Origin: Lachnospiraceae bacterium
Lineage (GTDB): Bacteria; Bacillota; Clostridia; Lachnospirales; Lachnospiraceae
Assembly: GCA_017412265.1 (NCBI GenBank)
Contig: JAFPYK010000013.1
Span: 1-8,121, forward strand
Reading direction: 5' to 3'
DNA length: 8,121 nt
Under the pieces are notes generated by a model. The model was not told where the DNA came from, did no database searches, and saw nothing but the letters and a program-made list of their open reading frames with translations. Below, piece after piece: positions 1 to 5,644 of the stretch (positions within the stretch are counted from its first letter, which is position 1; every line of letters begins with the position of its first letter). The position numbers were made by a program, and so were the translations under genes.

Positions 1-2
1 CC

Positions 3-755
3 TGGAACCGGGACTTCACGGTGTGCGACCCGTACCGGGGGCTGAACGCAAACATGCATTCCACCGAGGCATTTCTCGCGGCGGCGGACGTCTGCGGCGA
101 GGAGGAGTACCGGGTGCGCGCCGGGCGGATCATCGACCGGGTGATCGGCTGGGCGGAGGCCAATGACTGGCGGATCCCGGAGCATTATTCCGAGGACTGG
201 GTGCCGGATCCGGAGTGCAACCGCGACCGTCCGGCGGACGGATTCCGGCCTTACGGGTCGACGCCGGGCCACGGGATGGAATGGGCGAGGCTGATCGTCC
301 AGTGGGCGCTCTCGATGTTCCTGACGGATCCGGGGGCCGCGGACCCTTATATCGAGGCCGCGCAGGCGCTCTACGGGCGTGCCAGGGAAGGCTGGTTCGC
401 GGACGGGAAGCCGGGCTTCGTCTACACCTGCGGTTGGGACGGGAAGCCTGTGGTGCATGACCGTTTCCACTGGGTGCTCGCGGAGGCGATCAACACGTCG
501 GCGGTCTTATACCGGGTGACTATGGATCCGCGCTACGCGGAGGATTACACGGAATATCTGGAGTATCTGGACAAATATATGATCGATCATGAGCGCGGCT
601 CCTGGTTCCACCAGCTGGATCGGGACAACCGTCCGGTCGACGGTGTGTGGTCCGGGAAGATGGACCTCTATCACGCGCTGCAGGCGATGATCATTCCTTA
701 TTATGATCCGTCGCTGTCGATCGCACTCGGAGTGAAGAGGAAGGCAGCGCTATGA
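3..755 (+). CDS. AGE-family sugar epimerase/isomerase, C-terminal part (5' end outside window)
   Basis: This is the last 250 residues of an N-acylglucosamine 2-epimerase (AGE) superfamily enzyme, a cytoplasmic (alpha/alpha)6-barrel that interconverts ketose and aldose sugars or epimerises C2. The frame is open from the first complete codon (base 3) with no stop. The possible GTG at 21 is therefore internal, and about 150 N-terminal residues of a usual ~400 are missing. Fragment numbering: RGLNANMH at 12-19, TPGHGMEW at 87-94 and YHALQA at 223-228. These match the conserved Asn/His, His/Glu and His active-site positions known in the mannose/sulfoquinovose isomerase (YihS-like) branch. Substrate cannot be fixed from the fragment; mannose, a related aldose or sulfoquinovose are options. 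The TGA overlaps the ATG of the fucosidase gene by 4 bases (ATGA), so the two are translationally coupled in a glycan-use operon. Family call is firm; substrate is open. Confidence 0.85.
   Translation, partial: WNRDFTVCDPYRGLNANMHSTEAFLAAADVCGEEEYRVRAGRIIDRVIGWAEANDWRIPEHYSEDWVPDPECNRDRPADGFRPYGSTPGHGMEWARLIVQWALSMFLTDPGAADPYIEAAQALYGRAREGWFADGKPGFVYTCGWDGKPVVHDRFHWVLAEAINTSAVLYRVTMDPRYAEDYTEYLEYLDKYMIDHERGSWFHQLDRDNRPVDGVWSGKMDLYHALQAMIIPYYDPSLSIALGVKRKAAL
737..744 (+). promoter_or_regulatory. Ribosome binding site of the fucosidase gene
   Basis: GAGGAAGG lies 7 bases before the ATG at 752, inside the end of the upstream AGE gene. It supports the start that overlaps the upstream stop. Confidence 0.6.
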
Positions 756-2002
756 GAGAAGAGACCAGGCAGTGGTTTCGCGACGCGAAGTACGGACTCT
801 TCATTCACTGGGGGCTGTATTCGATCCTTGCGGGGGAGTACCGCGGGGTGAAGACCGACAAGGTCGCGGAGTGGATCCTGAACTACATGGATATTCCGGT
901 CGAGGAGTACCGGGAGCTGGCGCGTCAGTTTGCGCCGGATCATTTTAACGCGGATGAGATCGTGCGCAAGGCGAAGGAAGACTGGGGCATGCAGTACCTG
1001 GTCTTCACGACGAAGCACCACGAAGGATTTGCCATGTATGATTCGAAGGTTTCGGATTATAATGTGGTGAAGGCGACGCCTTACGGGAAGGACGTGCTGC
1101 GGGAGATCCGCGAGGCCTGCGATAAGTACGGGATGAAGCTGGGGCTTTATTACTCGCAGGCGCAGGACTGGGACGACCCGGACGGCTACCGCAATCACGC
1201 GGACAATTCGAAGAAGAATTTCCGCAGGTATTTTGACGAGAAGGTGAAGCCGCAGGTCGCGGAGCTTCTCACGAATTACGGGGAGATCTGCCTGATCTGG
1301 TTCGATACGCCGATGGAGATGACGTACGAGGAGACGAAGGAGCTGGCGGATCTGGTGCACGGGCTTCAGCCGGAGTGCCTGCTTTCGGGGCGCACGGGGC
1401 ACGGTCTGGGCGATTACCGGACGTCCGGGGATAATTTCCTGCCGGCACTGCCCTGCGGGGAGCTCTGGGAGGCGCCCGCGACGCTCAATGACACCTGGGG
1501 CTATTCGAAGCACGACCACAACTGGAAGAGCCCGGAGGATGTGCTTCGCCTGCTGCTTCGCATCACGGCCCGGGGCGGCAACTATCTGTTAAATATCGGA
1601 CCGCGCGGCGACGGCTCGGTGCCGGAGGAGAGCGTGGCGGTGCTCGACGCGGTGGGCCGCTATGTGACCGCGAACCGGGAGGCGATCTTCGGGACACAGC
1701 CGGTGGATCCGATCTATCCGTATGAGCTTGACTGGGCGCTTCTGACCAGGCGCCCGCACAAGATCTACATTCATGTGCTTCGCCCGCGCAAACATGCGAC
1801 ACTGCTGGGCGTTGCCAACCACGTGACGCGGGCGACGCTTGTGGAGGACGGCAGGGAGCTTGAGGTGTCCTGTACGATGACCACCGAGGGAGACAGCCGC
1901 GTGCGGGTCTTCTTCCCGGAGGACCTGACGGGGCGCGCGGATTTTGCGGTGTGCCTTGAGACCGAAGAGGCAGACCCGGTATTTGAGCCATTTGCCGGCT
2001 GA
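752..2002 (+). CDS. Alpha-L-fucosidase, GH29 family
   Basis: This 416-residue enzyme should release alpha-L-fucose from fucosylated glycans with retention of configuration. GH29 signatures are clear: WFRDAKYGLFIHWG near the N-terminus (8-21), TTKHHEGFAMYDS (86-98), the strand IWFD carrying the likely nucleophile D185, WEAPATLNDTWGY (239-251) and LLNIGPRGDG (279-288). Residues after about 310 fit the usual C-terminal beta-sandwich. There is no signal peptide, so it probably acts in the cytoplasm on imported oligosaccharides. The usual GDYxTPE segment, where many family members carry the acid/base Glu, reads GDYRTSGDN (220-228) here. The acid/base residue may therefore be D227 or another acid, and substrate preference may differ from classical members. 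It is coupled to the upstream AGE gene by the 4-base overlap. It is the last gene of that operon, since a separate gene follows after 57 bases. Family call is firm; linkage specificity is unknown. Confidence 0.93.
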   Translation: MREETRQWFRDAKYGLFIHWGLYSILAGEYRGVKTDKVAEWILNYMDIPVEEYRELARQFAPDHFNADEIVRKAKEDWGMQYLVFTTKHHEGFAMYDSKVSDYNVVKATPYGKDVLREIREACDKYGMKLGLYYSQAQDWDDPDGYRNHADNSKKNFRRYFDEKVKPQVAELLTNYGEICLIWFDTPMEMTYEETKELADLVHGLQPECLLSGRTGHGLGDYRTSGDNFLPALPCGELWEAPATLNDTWGYSKHDHNWKSPEDVLRLLLRITARGGNYLLNIGPRGDGSVPEESVAVLDAVGRYVTANREAIFGTQPVDPIYPYELDWALLTRRPHKIYIHVLRPRKHATLLGVANHVTRATLVEDGRELEVSCTMTTEGDSRVRVFFPEDLTGRADFAVCLETEEADPVFEPFAG

Positions 2003-2025
2003 CCGAGTGAGGATGTCCGGCAGGA

Positions 2026-2031
2026 TATAAT
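2026..2031 (+). promoter_or_regulatory. Possible -10 element before the desulfoferrodoxin gene
   Basis: A perfect TATAAT lies 28 bases before the start codon, but no convincing -35 is present 16-18 bases upstream because that stretch is the end of the fucosidase gene. It may be a weak or activator-dependent promoter, or chance, in which case the gene is read from upstream. Confidence 0.35.
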
Positions 2032-2045
2032 TAACGAAGAGATAC

Positions 2046-2051
2046 AGGAGG
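2046..2051 (+). promoter_or_regulatory. Ribosome binding site of the desulfoferrodoxin gene
   Basis: A perfect AGGAGG sits 8 bases before the ATG at 2060 and fixes that start. Confidence 0.8.
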
Positions 2052-2059
2052 ATACAGAG

Positions 2060-2428
2060 ATGAAGTTTTACAAGTGTGAAGGATGCGGCAAGATCGTCGG
2101 TATGGTGAAGAACAGCAAGTGCCCGACCAAGTGCTGCGGCGAGCCGATGGTGGAGATGGTCGCGAATACGACCGATGCTGCGACGGAGAAGCATGTGCCT
2201 GTATATAAGGTAGAAGGCAATGTGGTTACCGTATGTGTCGGCGACGTGGCTCATCCGATGCTGGACGCGCATTACATTGAGTGGATCGCGCTGCAGACGA
2301 AGGAAGGAGCCCAGAGAAAGGAGCTCAAGCCCGGCCAGGAGCCGAAGGTCCGGTTCGCGCTGGTGGACGGCGACGAGGTCGTCGAGGTCTATGCGTACTG
2401 CAACCTGCACGGGCTGTGGAAGGCCTGA
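2060..2428 (+). CDS. dfx: Desulfoferrodoxin (class I superoxide reductase)
   Basis: This 122-residue cytoplasmic iron protein reduces superoxide to hydrogen peroxide without making oxygen, a standard anaerobe defence fed by rubredoxin-type donors. Both iron centres are complete. The N-terminal desulforedoxin domain has the four cysteines of centre I (C6, C9 in YKCEGCG; C25, C26 in KCCGEP). The C-terminal domain has the centre II ligands: H45 in ATEKHVP, H65 and H71 in AHPMLDAHYIEW, C114 and H117 in YCNLHGLW. The E43-K44 pair next to H45 matches the conserved Glu and Lys that guide superoxide binding. Length is typical of the two-iron class. It has its own Shine-Dalgarno and probably forms a single-gene unit ending at one of the hairpins downstream. 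No recognisable PerR or Fur box was seen. Very sure. Confidence 0.96.
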   Translation: MKFYKCEGCGKIVGMVKNSKCPTKCCGEPMVEMVANTTDAATEKHVPVYKVEGNVVTVCVGDVAHPMLDAHYIEWIALQTKEGAQRKELKPGQEPKVRFALVDGDEVVEVYAYCNLHGLWKA

Positions 2429-2465
2429 TCCCCGGGTCTTTGCCGAATTATTAACGTAAATGTTG

Positions 2466-2488
2466 CGGAAGTTGTGACAGAACTTCCG
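2466..2488 (+). other. Hairpin after the desulfoferrodoxin gene, no U-tract
   Basis: CGGAAGTT (2466-2473) pairs perfectly with AACTTCCG (2481-2488) around a 7-base loop, 37 bases after the stop. The following bases are not T-rich, so it is not a classic intrinsic terminator. It could stabilise the 3' end or bind a protein. Confidence 0.45.
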
Positions 2489-2523
2489 GCGTCTGTTTCG
2501 GGCGCAATCAATCATTAACAAAT

Positions 2524-2540
2524 TGTAAAATGTTTGTGAA
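2524..2540 (+). promoter_or_regulatory. Near-consensus WalR/PhoP-like direct repeat
   Basis: TGTAAA-N5-TGTGAA matches the TGTWAH-N5-TGTWAH consensus known for WalR (YycF) at 11 of 12 positions. It lies about 70 bases upstream of the -35 of the NlpC/P60 gene but before the intervening terminator hairpin. Weak alone; its value comes from the perfect copy at 2652-2668. Confidence 0.3.
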
Positions 2541-2547
2541 CATGCCG

Positions 2548-2583
2548 AAAAAGCTTGATTTTACGCCAAAAATCGAGCTTTTT
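2548..2583 (+). terminator. Rho-independent terminator, possibly bidirectional
   Basis: A 15-base-pair stem joins 2548-2562 to 2569-2583 with one G-T wobble and a loop of about 6 bases. The outer part is A5 on the left and T5 on the right, followed by CTTTTC, so it could stop transcription from either side. It insulates the desulfoferrodoxin unit from the promoter at 2611. Confidence 0.75.
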
Positions 2584-2610
2584 CTTTTCACACAAATTTG
2601 CCCGAAACGG

Positions 2611-2639
2611 TTGACAAGCCCTCTCGTAAGCGTTATAAT
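2611..2639 (+). promoter_or_regulatory. Sigma-A promoter of the NlpC/P60 gene (perfect consensus)
   Basis: TTGACA (2611-2616) and TATAAT (2634-2639) are separated by exactly 17 bases. Transcription should begin near 2646, giving a leader of about 70 bases. A promoter this strong usually needs negative control, and a candidate operator lies directly downstream. Confidence 0.9.
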
Positions 2640-2651
2640 GACCGCAGATCT

Positions 2652-2668
2652 TGTAACAAATTTGTAAT
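2652..2668 (+). promoter_or_regulatory. WalR-like box just downstream of the NlpC/P60 promoter
   Basis: TGTAAC-N5-TGTAAT fits the WalR consensus TGTWAH-N5-TGTWAH exactly. A third partial copy, CGTAAC, follows at 2673-2678. The box begins 12 bases after the -10 element, inside the early transcribed region, where a bound regulator would be expected to repress. WalR is known to control wall-hydrolase genes in Firmicutes, which suits the gene downstream. That this organism's regulator is WalR, rather than a PhoP or other OmpR-family member, is inference. Confidence 0.55.
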
Positions 2669-2700
2669 AATTCGTAACAGATGCGAATGATTCAGACGAG

Positions 2701-2708
2701 AGAAAGGA
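2701..2708 (+). promoter_or_regulatory. Ribosome binding site of the NlpC/P60 gene
   Basis: AGAAAGGA lies 9 bases before the ATG at 2718. It supports that start, which gives a normal signal peptide, over the internal Met8. Confidence 0.65.
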
Positions 2709-2717
2709 TGCGACTAT

Positions 2718-4430
2718 ATGCATTTACATAAGAAATTCATGGGAAAGGTACTGATGGCAGCGCTGGTAGGCGTGATGGCCGGATCGATGCTTGCACCGTC
2801 CGCCGGATCGACCTCTCTGTCCTATCTGGGAGAGAGCAGCTTGGCCGGCATGTCGGTTGCGCTCGAAGCGTACGCGGAGAAGTCCGGTGCGGATGACACC
2901 AATGTCCTGGCGGACATGGGTATCGTCACCGAGGAGAAGACCGCGGAAGCGACGACCGTCGCCGAGAAGCATGTTGCAGGACTTTCCTTAGATGAAGTTG
3001 AAGCTTACGCGGAGACGAGCGCTCCGGCAGCCGAGGCCGCACAGGCCGCGGAGGCCGAGAAGGAAGAGCCGGCGACGATTGCGGCTTCGATGCTGGTGGC
3101 ATCGGCCGGAATTGCGGGTGAGACCGAGAAGAGCGCGGAGGCAGCTTCCGCGGAGACCGAATCTGCAGCTCCTGCTGCGGGGGAGAGCACACCTGCCATT
3201 CAGGCAGCAGAGTCTGCGACTACTGCGGCGGCGGAGTCCCAGGAGATTCAGACGAGCGCCGCTGAGACAGCGGAGGAGACCGAAGCCGCGGTTGCGACCG
3301 CAGAGGTGAAGGAGCCTTCCAAGTATACGAACCTGGGCATCTCCATCGCCCCGAATTATGTGAACATCCGACAGGAGCCCAACACGGATTCCGAGGTGGT
3401 CGGCAAGCTCTATAACGGCGCGGCGGCTACGATCTGCGGCACCGAGGGCGAGTGGGTACTGATCGAGTCCGGTCACTGCCAGGGCTACATCAAGTCCGAG
3501 TTCCTTGCGATCGGCGCGGACGCCGAGGCGGTTGCTTCGGATTACGGCGAGACCGTCGCGAAGGTTACGGCTGACGGCCTGCGTGTCCGTGATGACAAGA
3601 GCACCGAGGCGGCTGTGCTTGCCGTGGTTTCCACGGATGAGAGGTATGAAGTGATCTCTGAGTCCGACGAGTGGGTCAAGATCCGTGTGGATGACTCCAC
3701 CAAGGGCTGGGTATACAAGCAGTTCGTCGACATCGACGTGATCTTCGAGAAGGGCATCACGATCGAGGAAGAGCAGGAGAAGATCCGCAAGGAGAAGGAA
3801 GCCGAGGAGCGCAGAAAGGCGGAGGAAGAGGCCAGAAGAAAGGCCGAAGCCGAAGCTGCGGCGAAGAAGAAAGCCGAGGAAGAAGCGAAGAAGAAAGCCG
3901 AGGCAGAGGCTGCGAAGAAGAAGTCCGACTCCAGCAAGAAGAAAGAGGACACCAGCAGCAAGAAGAAAGAAGATACCAGCAGCAAGAAGAAAGAGGAAGA
4001 TTCCAGCAGCAAGAAGAAAGAGGAAGAGAAGAAGTCCGATGAGGGCGGTGACGGCGGCAGCTACGATGCTTCCACCGGAGCCAAGGTCGTCGCTTACGCG
4101 AAGCAGTTCGTCGGCAATCCTTACGTCTACGGCGGAACGAGCCTGACCAACGGCTGTGACTGCTCCGGATTCACCATGAAGGTTATGGAGCACTTCGGGA
4201 TCTCCCTTCCGAGAAGTTCTTACGACCAGCAGTTCTCCGGAACCTCTGTAAGTCTGAACAATCTGCAGCCCGGCGATCTGATCCTCTATGCGAAGAACGG
4301 CAGAGTCAACCACGTCACGATCTACATCGGAGGCGGCCAGGTTGTACATGCAAGCCAGCCTTCCGTAGGAATCATCATCTCCAACATGTATTACAGGACA
4401 CCGTATTGCGCACGCCGCGTAATTCACTAA
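2718..4430 (+). CDS. Secreted SH3b/NlpC-P60 peptidoglycan endopeptidase
   Basis: This 570-residue exported cell-wall hydrolase should cut peptide stems of peptidoglycan (gamma-D-Glu to diamino acid bond, the usual NlpC/P60 reaction). Residues 1 to about 30 form a signal peptide: HKKFMGK, then a hydrophobic core, then APSAGS. Residues about 45-200 are Ala/Glu/Thr-rich and low in complexity. SH3b domains, which bind the wall, lie at about 204-263 (YVNIRQEPNTDSEVVGKL) and 278-340 (GLRVRDDKSTEAAVLAV). Residues 347-445 are a Lys/Glu-rich, probably helical linker with SSKKKEED repeats. The NlpC/P60 domain fills about 450-570, with catalytic C482 in CDCSGF, H532 in VNHVTIYIG and H544 in VVHAS. All catalytic residues are present. 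It is monocistronic, with its own strong promoter and a WalR-like box upstream. The long linker probably spans the wall. Family and export are firm; the exact role (division, turnover, muropeptide release) is unknown. Confidence 0.94.
   Translation: MHLHKKFMGKVLMAALVGVMAGSMLAPSAGSTSLSYLGESSLAGMSVALEAYAEKSGADDTNVLADMGIVTEEKTAEATTVAEKHVAGLSLDEVEAYAETSAPAAEAAQAAEAEKEEPATIAASMLVASAGIAGETEKSAEAASAETESAAPAAGESTPAIQAAESATTAAAESQEIQTSAAETAEETEAAVATAEVKEPSKYTNLGISIAPNYVNIRQEPNTDSEVVGKLYNGAAATICGTEGEWVLIESGHCQGYIKSEFLAIGADAEAVASDYGETVAKVTADGLRVRDDKSTEAAVLAVVSTDERYEVISESDEWVKIRVDDSTKGWVYKQFVDIDVIFEKGITIEEEQEKIRKEKEAEERRKAEEEARRKAEAEAAAKKKAEEEAKKKAEAEAAKKKSDSSKKKEDTSSKKKEDTSSKKKEEDSSSKKKEEEKKSDEGGDGGSYDASTGAKVVAYAKQFVGNPYVYGGTSLTNGCDCSGFTMKVMEHFGISLPRSSYDQQFSGTSVSLNNLQPGDLILYAKNGRVNHVTIYIGGGQVVHASQPSVGIIISNMYYRTPYCARRVIH
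3951..4028 (+). repeat. In-gene tandem repeat coding Ser/Lys/Glu linker
   Basis: Three units of 24, 27 and 27 bases begin at 3951, 3975 and 4002. They share the core CCAGCAGCAAGAAGAAAGA, and a shorter related unit lies just before. They encode (T/S)SSKKKE(E)D repeats in the linker before the catalytic domain. Such units can change in number by slippage without breaking the frame. Confidence 0.8.
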
Positions 4431-4453
4431 CTATATATTTGTAATCGAATCTG

Positions 4454-4487
4454 ACAGGACCCGGTGAGGCAGCTCGCCGGGTCCTGT
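4454..4487 (+). terminator. GC-rich hairpin after the NlpC/P60 gene (terminator-like, no U-tract)
   Basis: A 15-base-pair stem joins 4454-4468 to 4473-4487 with one G-T wobble and a GCAG loop, starting 24 bases after the stop. No T-run follows, so termination may be inefficient or factor-dependent, but it is the only candidate 3' end for this gene. Confidence 0.6.
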
Positions 4488-4572
4488 GTCATGCGCGGGA
4501 TCTGCGGCCCGGCAGCCGGATGGGGGGATGCTTCTCCAGCACAGCAGTTTTTCTGCGGCACCTTCAATTCGC

Positions 4573-4600
4573 TGAATAATCTGATAATTTAGTGAATAAT
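4573..4600 (+). repeat. AT-rich short direct repeats
   Basis: TGAATAAT (4573-4580), TGATAAT (4582-4588) and TGAATAAT (4593-4600) recur at roughly helical spacing, with the outer copies 20 bases apart. They mark the left edge of the AT-rich stretch before the DnaA boxes. Confidence 0.4.
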
Positions 4601-4756
4601 TGTTTAATTTCCTTTTTTGAGAAAACTCTTGACATTTTCAGAAGGCCTTTTTTGGACAAATGCGTGTTTTTGAATTCTCGGTGAGGAAATCGAGGCCTGA
4701 AATGAGACAGCAATTATGTCCACAAAAACAGGCCCGAAAAACATTGAAAATACTTG

Positions 4757-4848
4757 TTATGCACAGTTTTATCCACATTATCCACAAAAATCAGGGTGAT
4801 TCCACAGATGTAGTACCTGTTTTTCGGTTTCGGCAAAAGTTATCCACA
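4757..4848 (+). promoter_or_regulatory. Cluster of four DnaA boxes
   Basis: TTATGCACA (4757-4765), TTATCCACA (4769-4777), TTATCCACA (4778-4786, directly abutting) and TTATCCACA (4840-4848) all read on the + strand. All match TTATNCACA, and three match the strongest DnaA consensus exactly. A compact same-strand group like this binds DnaA cooperatively in known origins and DnaA-box clusters. No dnaA or dnaN is in the window, and genes on both sides run the same way. It could be an origin part, a DnaA-titration or regulatory cluster, or a regulator of the downstream hpf promoter about 160 bases away. Confidence 0.8.
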
Positions 4849-4878
4849 TTCGCGGATTTGACTGTTTTATCAAGAGAC

Positions 4879-4895
4879 TGTAAAGAAAAGGTAAA
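4879..4895 (+). promoter_or_regulatory. Near-consensus WalR-like box upstream of hpf
   Basis: TGTAAA-N5-GGTAAA matches TGTWAH-N5-TGTWAH at 11 of 12 positions. It is in an A-rich stretch, where chance matches are easier, so it is weak alone. Confidence 0.25.
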
Positions 4896-4972
4896 AAAGA
4901 AAATTTAGCAAAATATATCCTAATTTACAAACAATAACTAAAAAATTCAAACAAAAGCAGATTACGCAAGGG

Positions 4973-4989
4973 TTAACAGAAAATTAACA
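4973..4989. promoter_or_regulatory. Perfect PhoP/WalR-like direct repeat upstream of hpf
   Basis: TTAACA-N5-TTAACA on the + strand fits the Bacillus PhoP box. On the - strand the same site reads TGTTAA-N5-TGTTAA and fits the WalR box exactly. It ends 21 bases before the likely -35 of hpf, a usual position for an OmpR-family activator. Which regulator binds is inference. Confidence 0.45.
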
Positions 4990-5010
4990 GGGCAAATGGC
5001 AGTGTCAGCC

Positions 5011-5038
5011 TTGTTTATTTCGCAAAATGTGATATAAT
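5011..5038 (+). promoter_or_regulatory. Promoter of hpf with extended -10
   Basis: TATAAT at 5033-5038 is preceded by TGA, making an extended -10 (TGATATAAT). A weak -35, TTGTTT (5011-5016), lies 16 bases upstream. Transcription should begin near 5045. An extended -10 with a poor -35 is compatible with activation from the adjacent TTAACA repeat. Confidence 0.7.
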
Positions 5039-5049
5039 ATAGACAATCG

Positions 5050-5092
5050 CAGAGGATCCATGGAAGAACCTCTGTATCCTTGAAAGGAGGAT
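5050..5092 (+). other. hpf leader with potential alternative folds at the ribosome binding site
   Basis: CAGAGG (5050-5055) can pair with CCTCTG (5069-5074) around a 13-base loop. ATCCT (5076-5080) can pair with AGGAT (5088-5092), which would tie up part of the Shine-Dalgarno GAAAGGAGG (5082-5090) that lies 8 bases before the ATG. Both stems are short, so a regulatory role is only possible, not shown. Confidence 0.3.
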
Positions 5093-5098
5093 CGAACA

Positions 5099-5626
5099 AT
5101 GAAGTACACGATTGTCGGCAAGAACATGGAAGTTCACGAGCGTCTCAGCAACCAGGTGATGAAGAAGCTGGATAAGCTGGACAAGTATTTCGCGGATGAT
5201 GTGGAGGCGCAGGTCACCTTGAGCACCGTGAAGGACTCCAAGAAAGTTGAGGTAACGATCCCGACGAAAGGGCAGCTCATCCGGGCGGAGCAGACGACCG
5301 GAGATATGTATGCCAGCATCGACGCAGTAGAGGAGATCATCGAGCGGCAGCTCAGGAAATATAAGACCCGGATGCTTTCGAAGAAGAAGGGGGCGAAGGA
5401 CGCATTCAACGAGGCATTCCTGGACGCGGAGCCGGAGGCATCCGAGGATATCAAGATCACGAGAGTGAAGAGATTCGCGGTGAAGCCGATGGATCCCGAG
5501 GAGGCCTGCCTGCAGATGGAGCTTCTGGGACATAATTTCTTCCTCTTCCAGGATGCGGAGAGCGAGGGCATCAGCGTCGTCTACAAGAGAAACGACGGAA
5601 CCTACGGACTGATTGAAGCTGAATAA
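5099..5626 (+). CDS. hpf: Ribosome hibernation promoting factor, long form
   Basis: This 175-residue cytoplasmic protein binds the 30S decoding region and, through its C-terminal domain, pairs ribosomes into inactive 100S dimers during starvation. The N-terminal S30AE/RaiA domain is residues 1 to about 95, opening MKYTIVGKNMEVHERL and rich in Lys/Arg helices (MKKLDKLDKYF, ERQLRKYKTRML). An acidic variable linker covers about 98-116. The dimerisation domain is about 117-175, with the typical VKRFAVKPMDPEEACLQMEL and the closing VVYKRNDGTYGLIE. Length and two-domain layout mark the long form found in Firmicutes. The start is fixed by a strong Shine-Dalgarno. It is a single-gene unit with its own extended -10 promoter, an intrinsic terminator 19 bases after the stop, and a large upstream region carrying DnaA boxes and a PhoP/WalR-like repeat. 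Very sure of identity. Confidence 0.96.
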   Translation: MKYTIVGKNMEVHERLSNQVMKKLDKLDKYFADDVEAQVTLSTVKDSKKVEVTIPTKGQLIRAEQTTGDMYASIDAVEEIIERQLRKYKTRMLSKKKGAKDAFNEAFLDAEPEASEDIKITRVKRFAVKPMDPEEACLQMELLGHNFFLFQDAESEGISVVYKRNDGTYGLIEAE

Positions 5627-5644
5627 TGAACCATTGCGATAGCG

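Larger units (their letters stand above)
4488..5010. other. Long non-coding AT-rich region with DnaA-box cluster
   Basis: No credible gene lies here. The first ~70 bases are GC-rich and look unremarkable. From about 4565 the sequence becomes AT-rich. It holds short direct repeats (4573-4600), the DnaA boxes (4757-4848), a purine/A-rich stretch (about 4878-4970) and an 11-base-period TTAACA repeat (4973-4989). A 6-base inverted repeat, GGCCTG (4694-4699) and CAGGCC (4729-4734), brackets a 29-base loop. The change in composition against the GC-rich genes on both sides is strong. Confidence 0.6.

Noticed and set aside
21..23. GTG at 21 as the true start of the AGE-family gene
   Set aside because: The frame is open to the left edge, and the family needs about 150 more N-terminal residues. 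No ribosome site precedes it.
701..1519. 272-residue - strand open frame opposite the fucosidase gene
   Set aside because: It is antisense to a clear GH29 frame, and no domain or ribosome site is visible.
2988..4427. 479-residue - strand open frame opposite the NlpC/P60 gene
   Set aside because: It is a shadow of the real gene. Its Leu/Phe-rich segments are simply the complement of the Lys/Glu codon repeats.
4629..4660. TTGACA at 4629 as a promoter
   Set aside because: There is no acceptable -10 at 16-18 bases spacing and no gene follows at a usual distance.
4714..4724. Additional DnaA box at TTATGTCCACA
   Set aside because: It has a two-base insertion relative to the nine-base box, so it was not counted.
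4660..4908. 82-residue + strand open frame in the DnaA-box region
   Set aside because: There is no ribosome binding site before its ATG, composition is unlike the genes, no recognisable domain is present, and its codons are largely the DnaA boxes and A-rich DNA. It is best seen as a chance frame.
4431..5098. Calling the region a proven chromosomal oriC
   Set aside because: dnaA and dnaN are absent, gene direction does not change across it, and no DnaA-trio array was recognised. It is reported only as a DnaA-box cluster.
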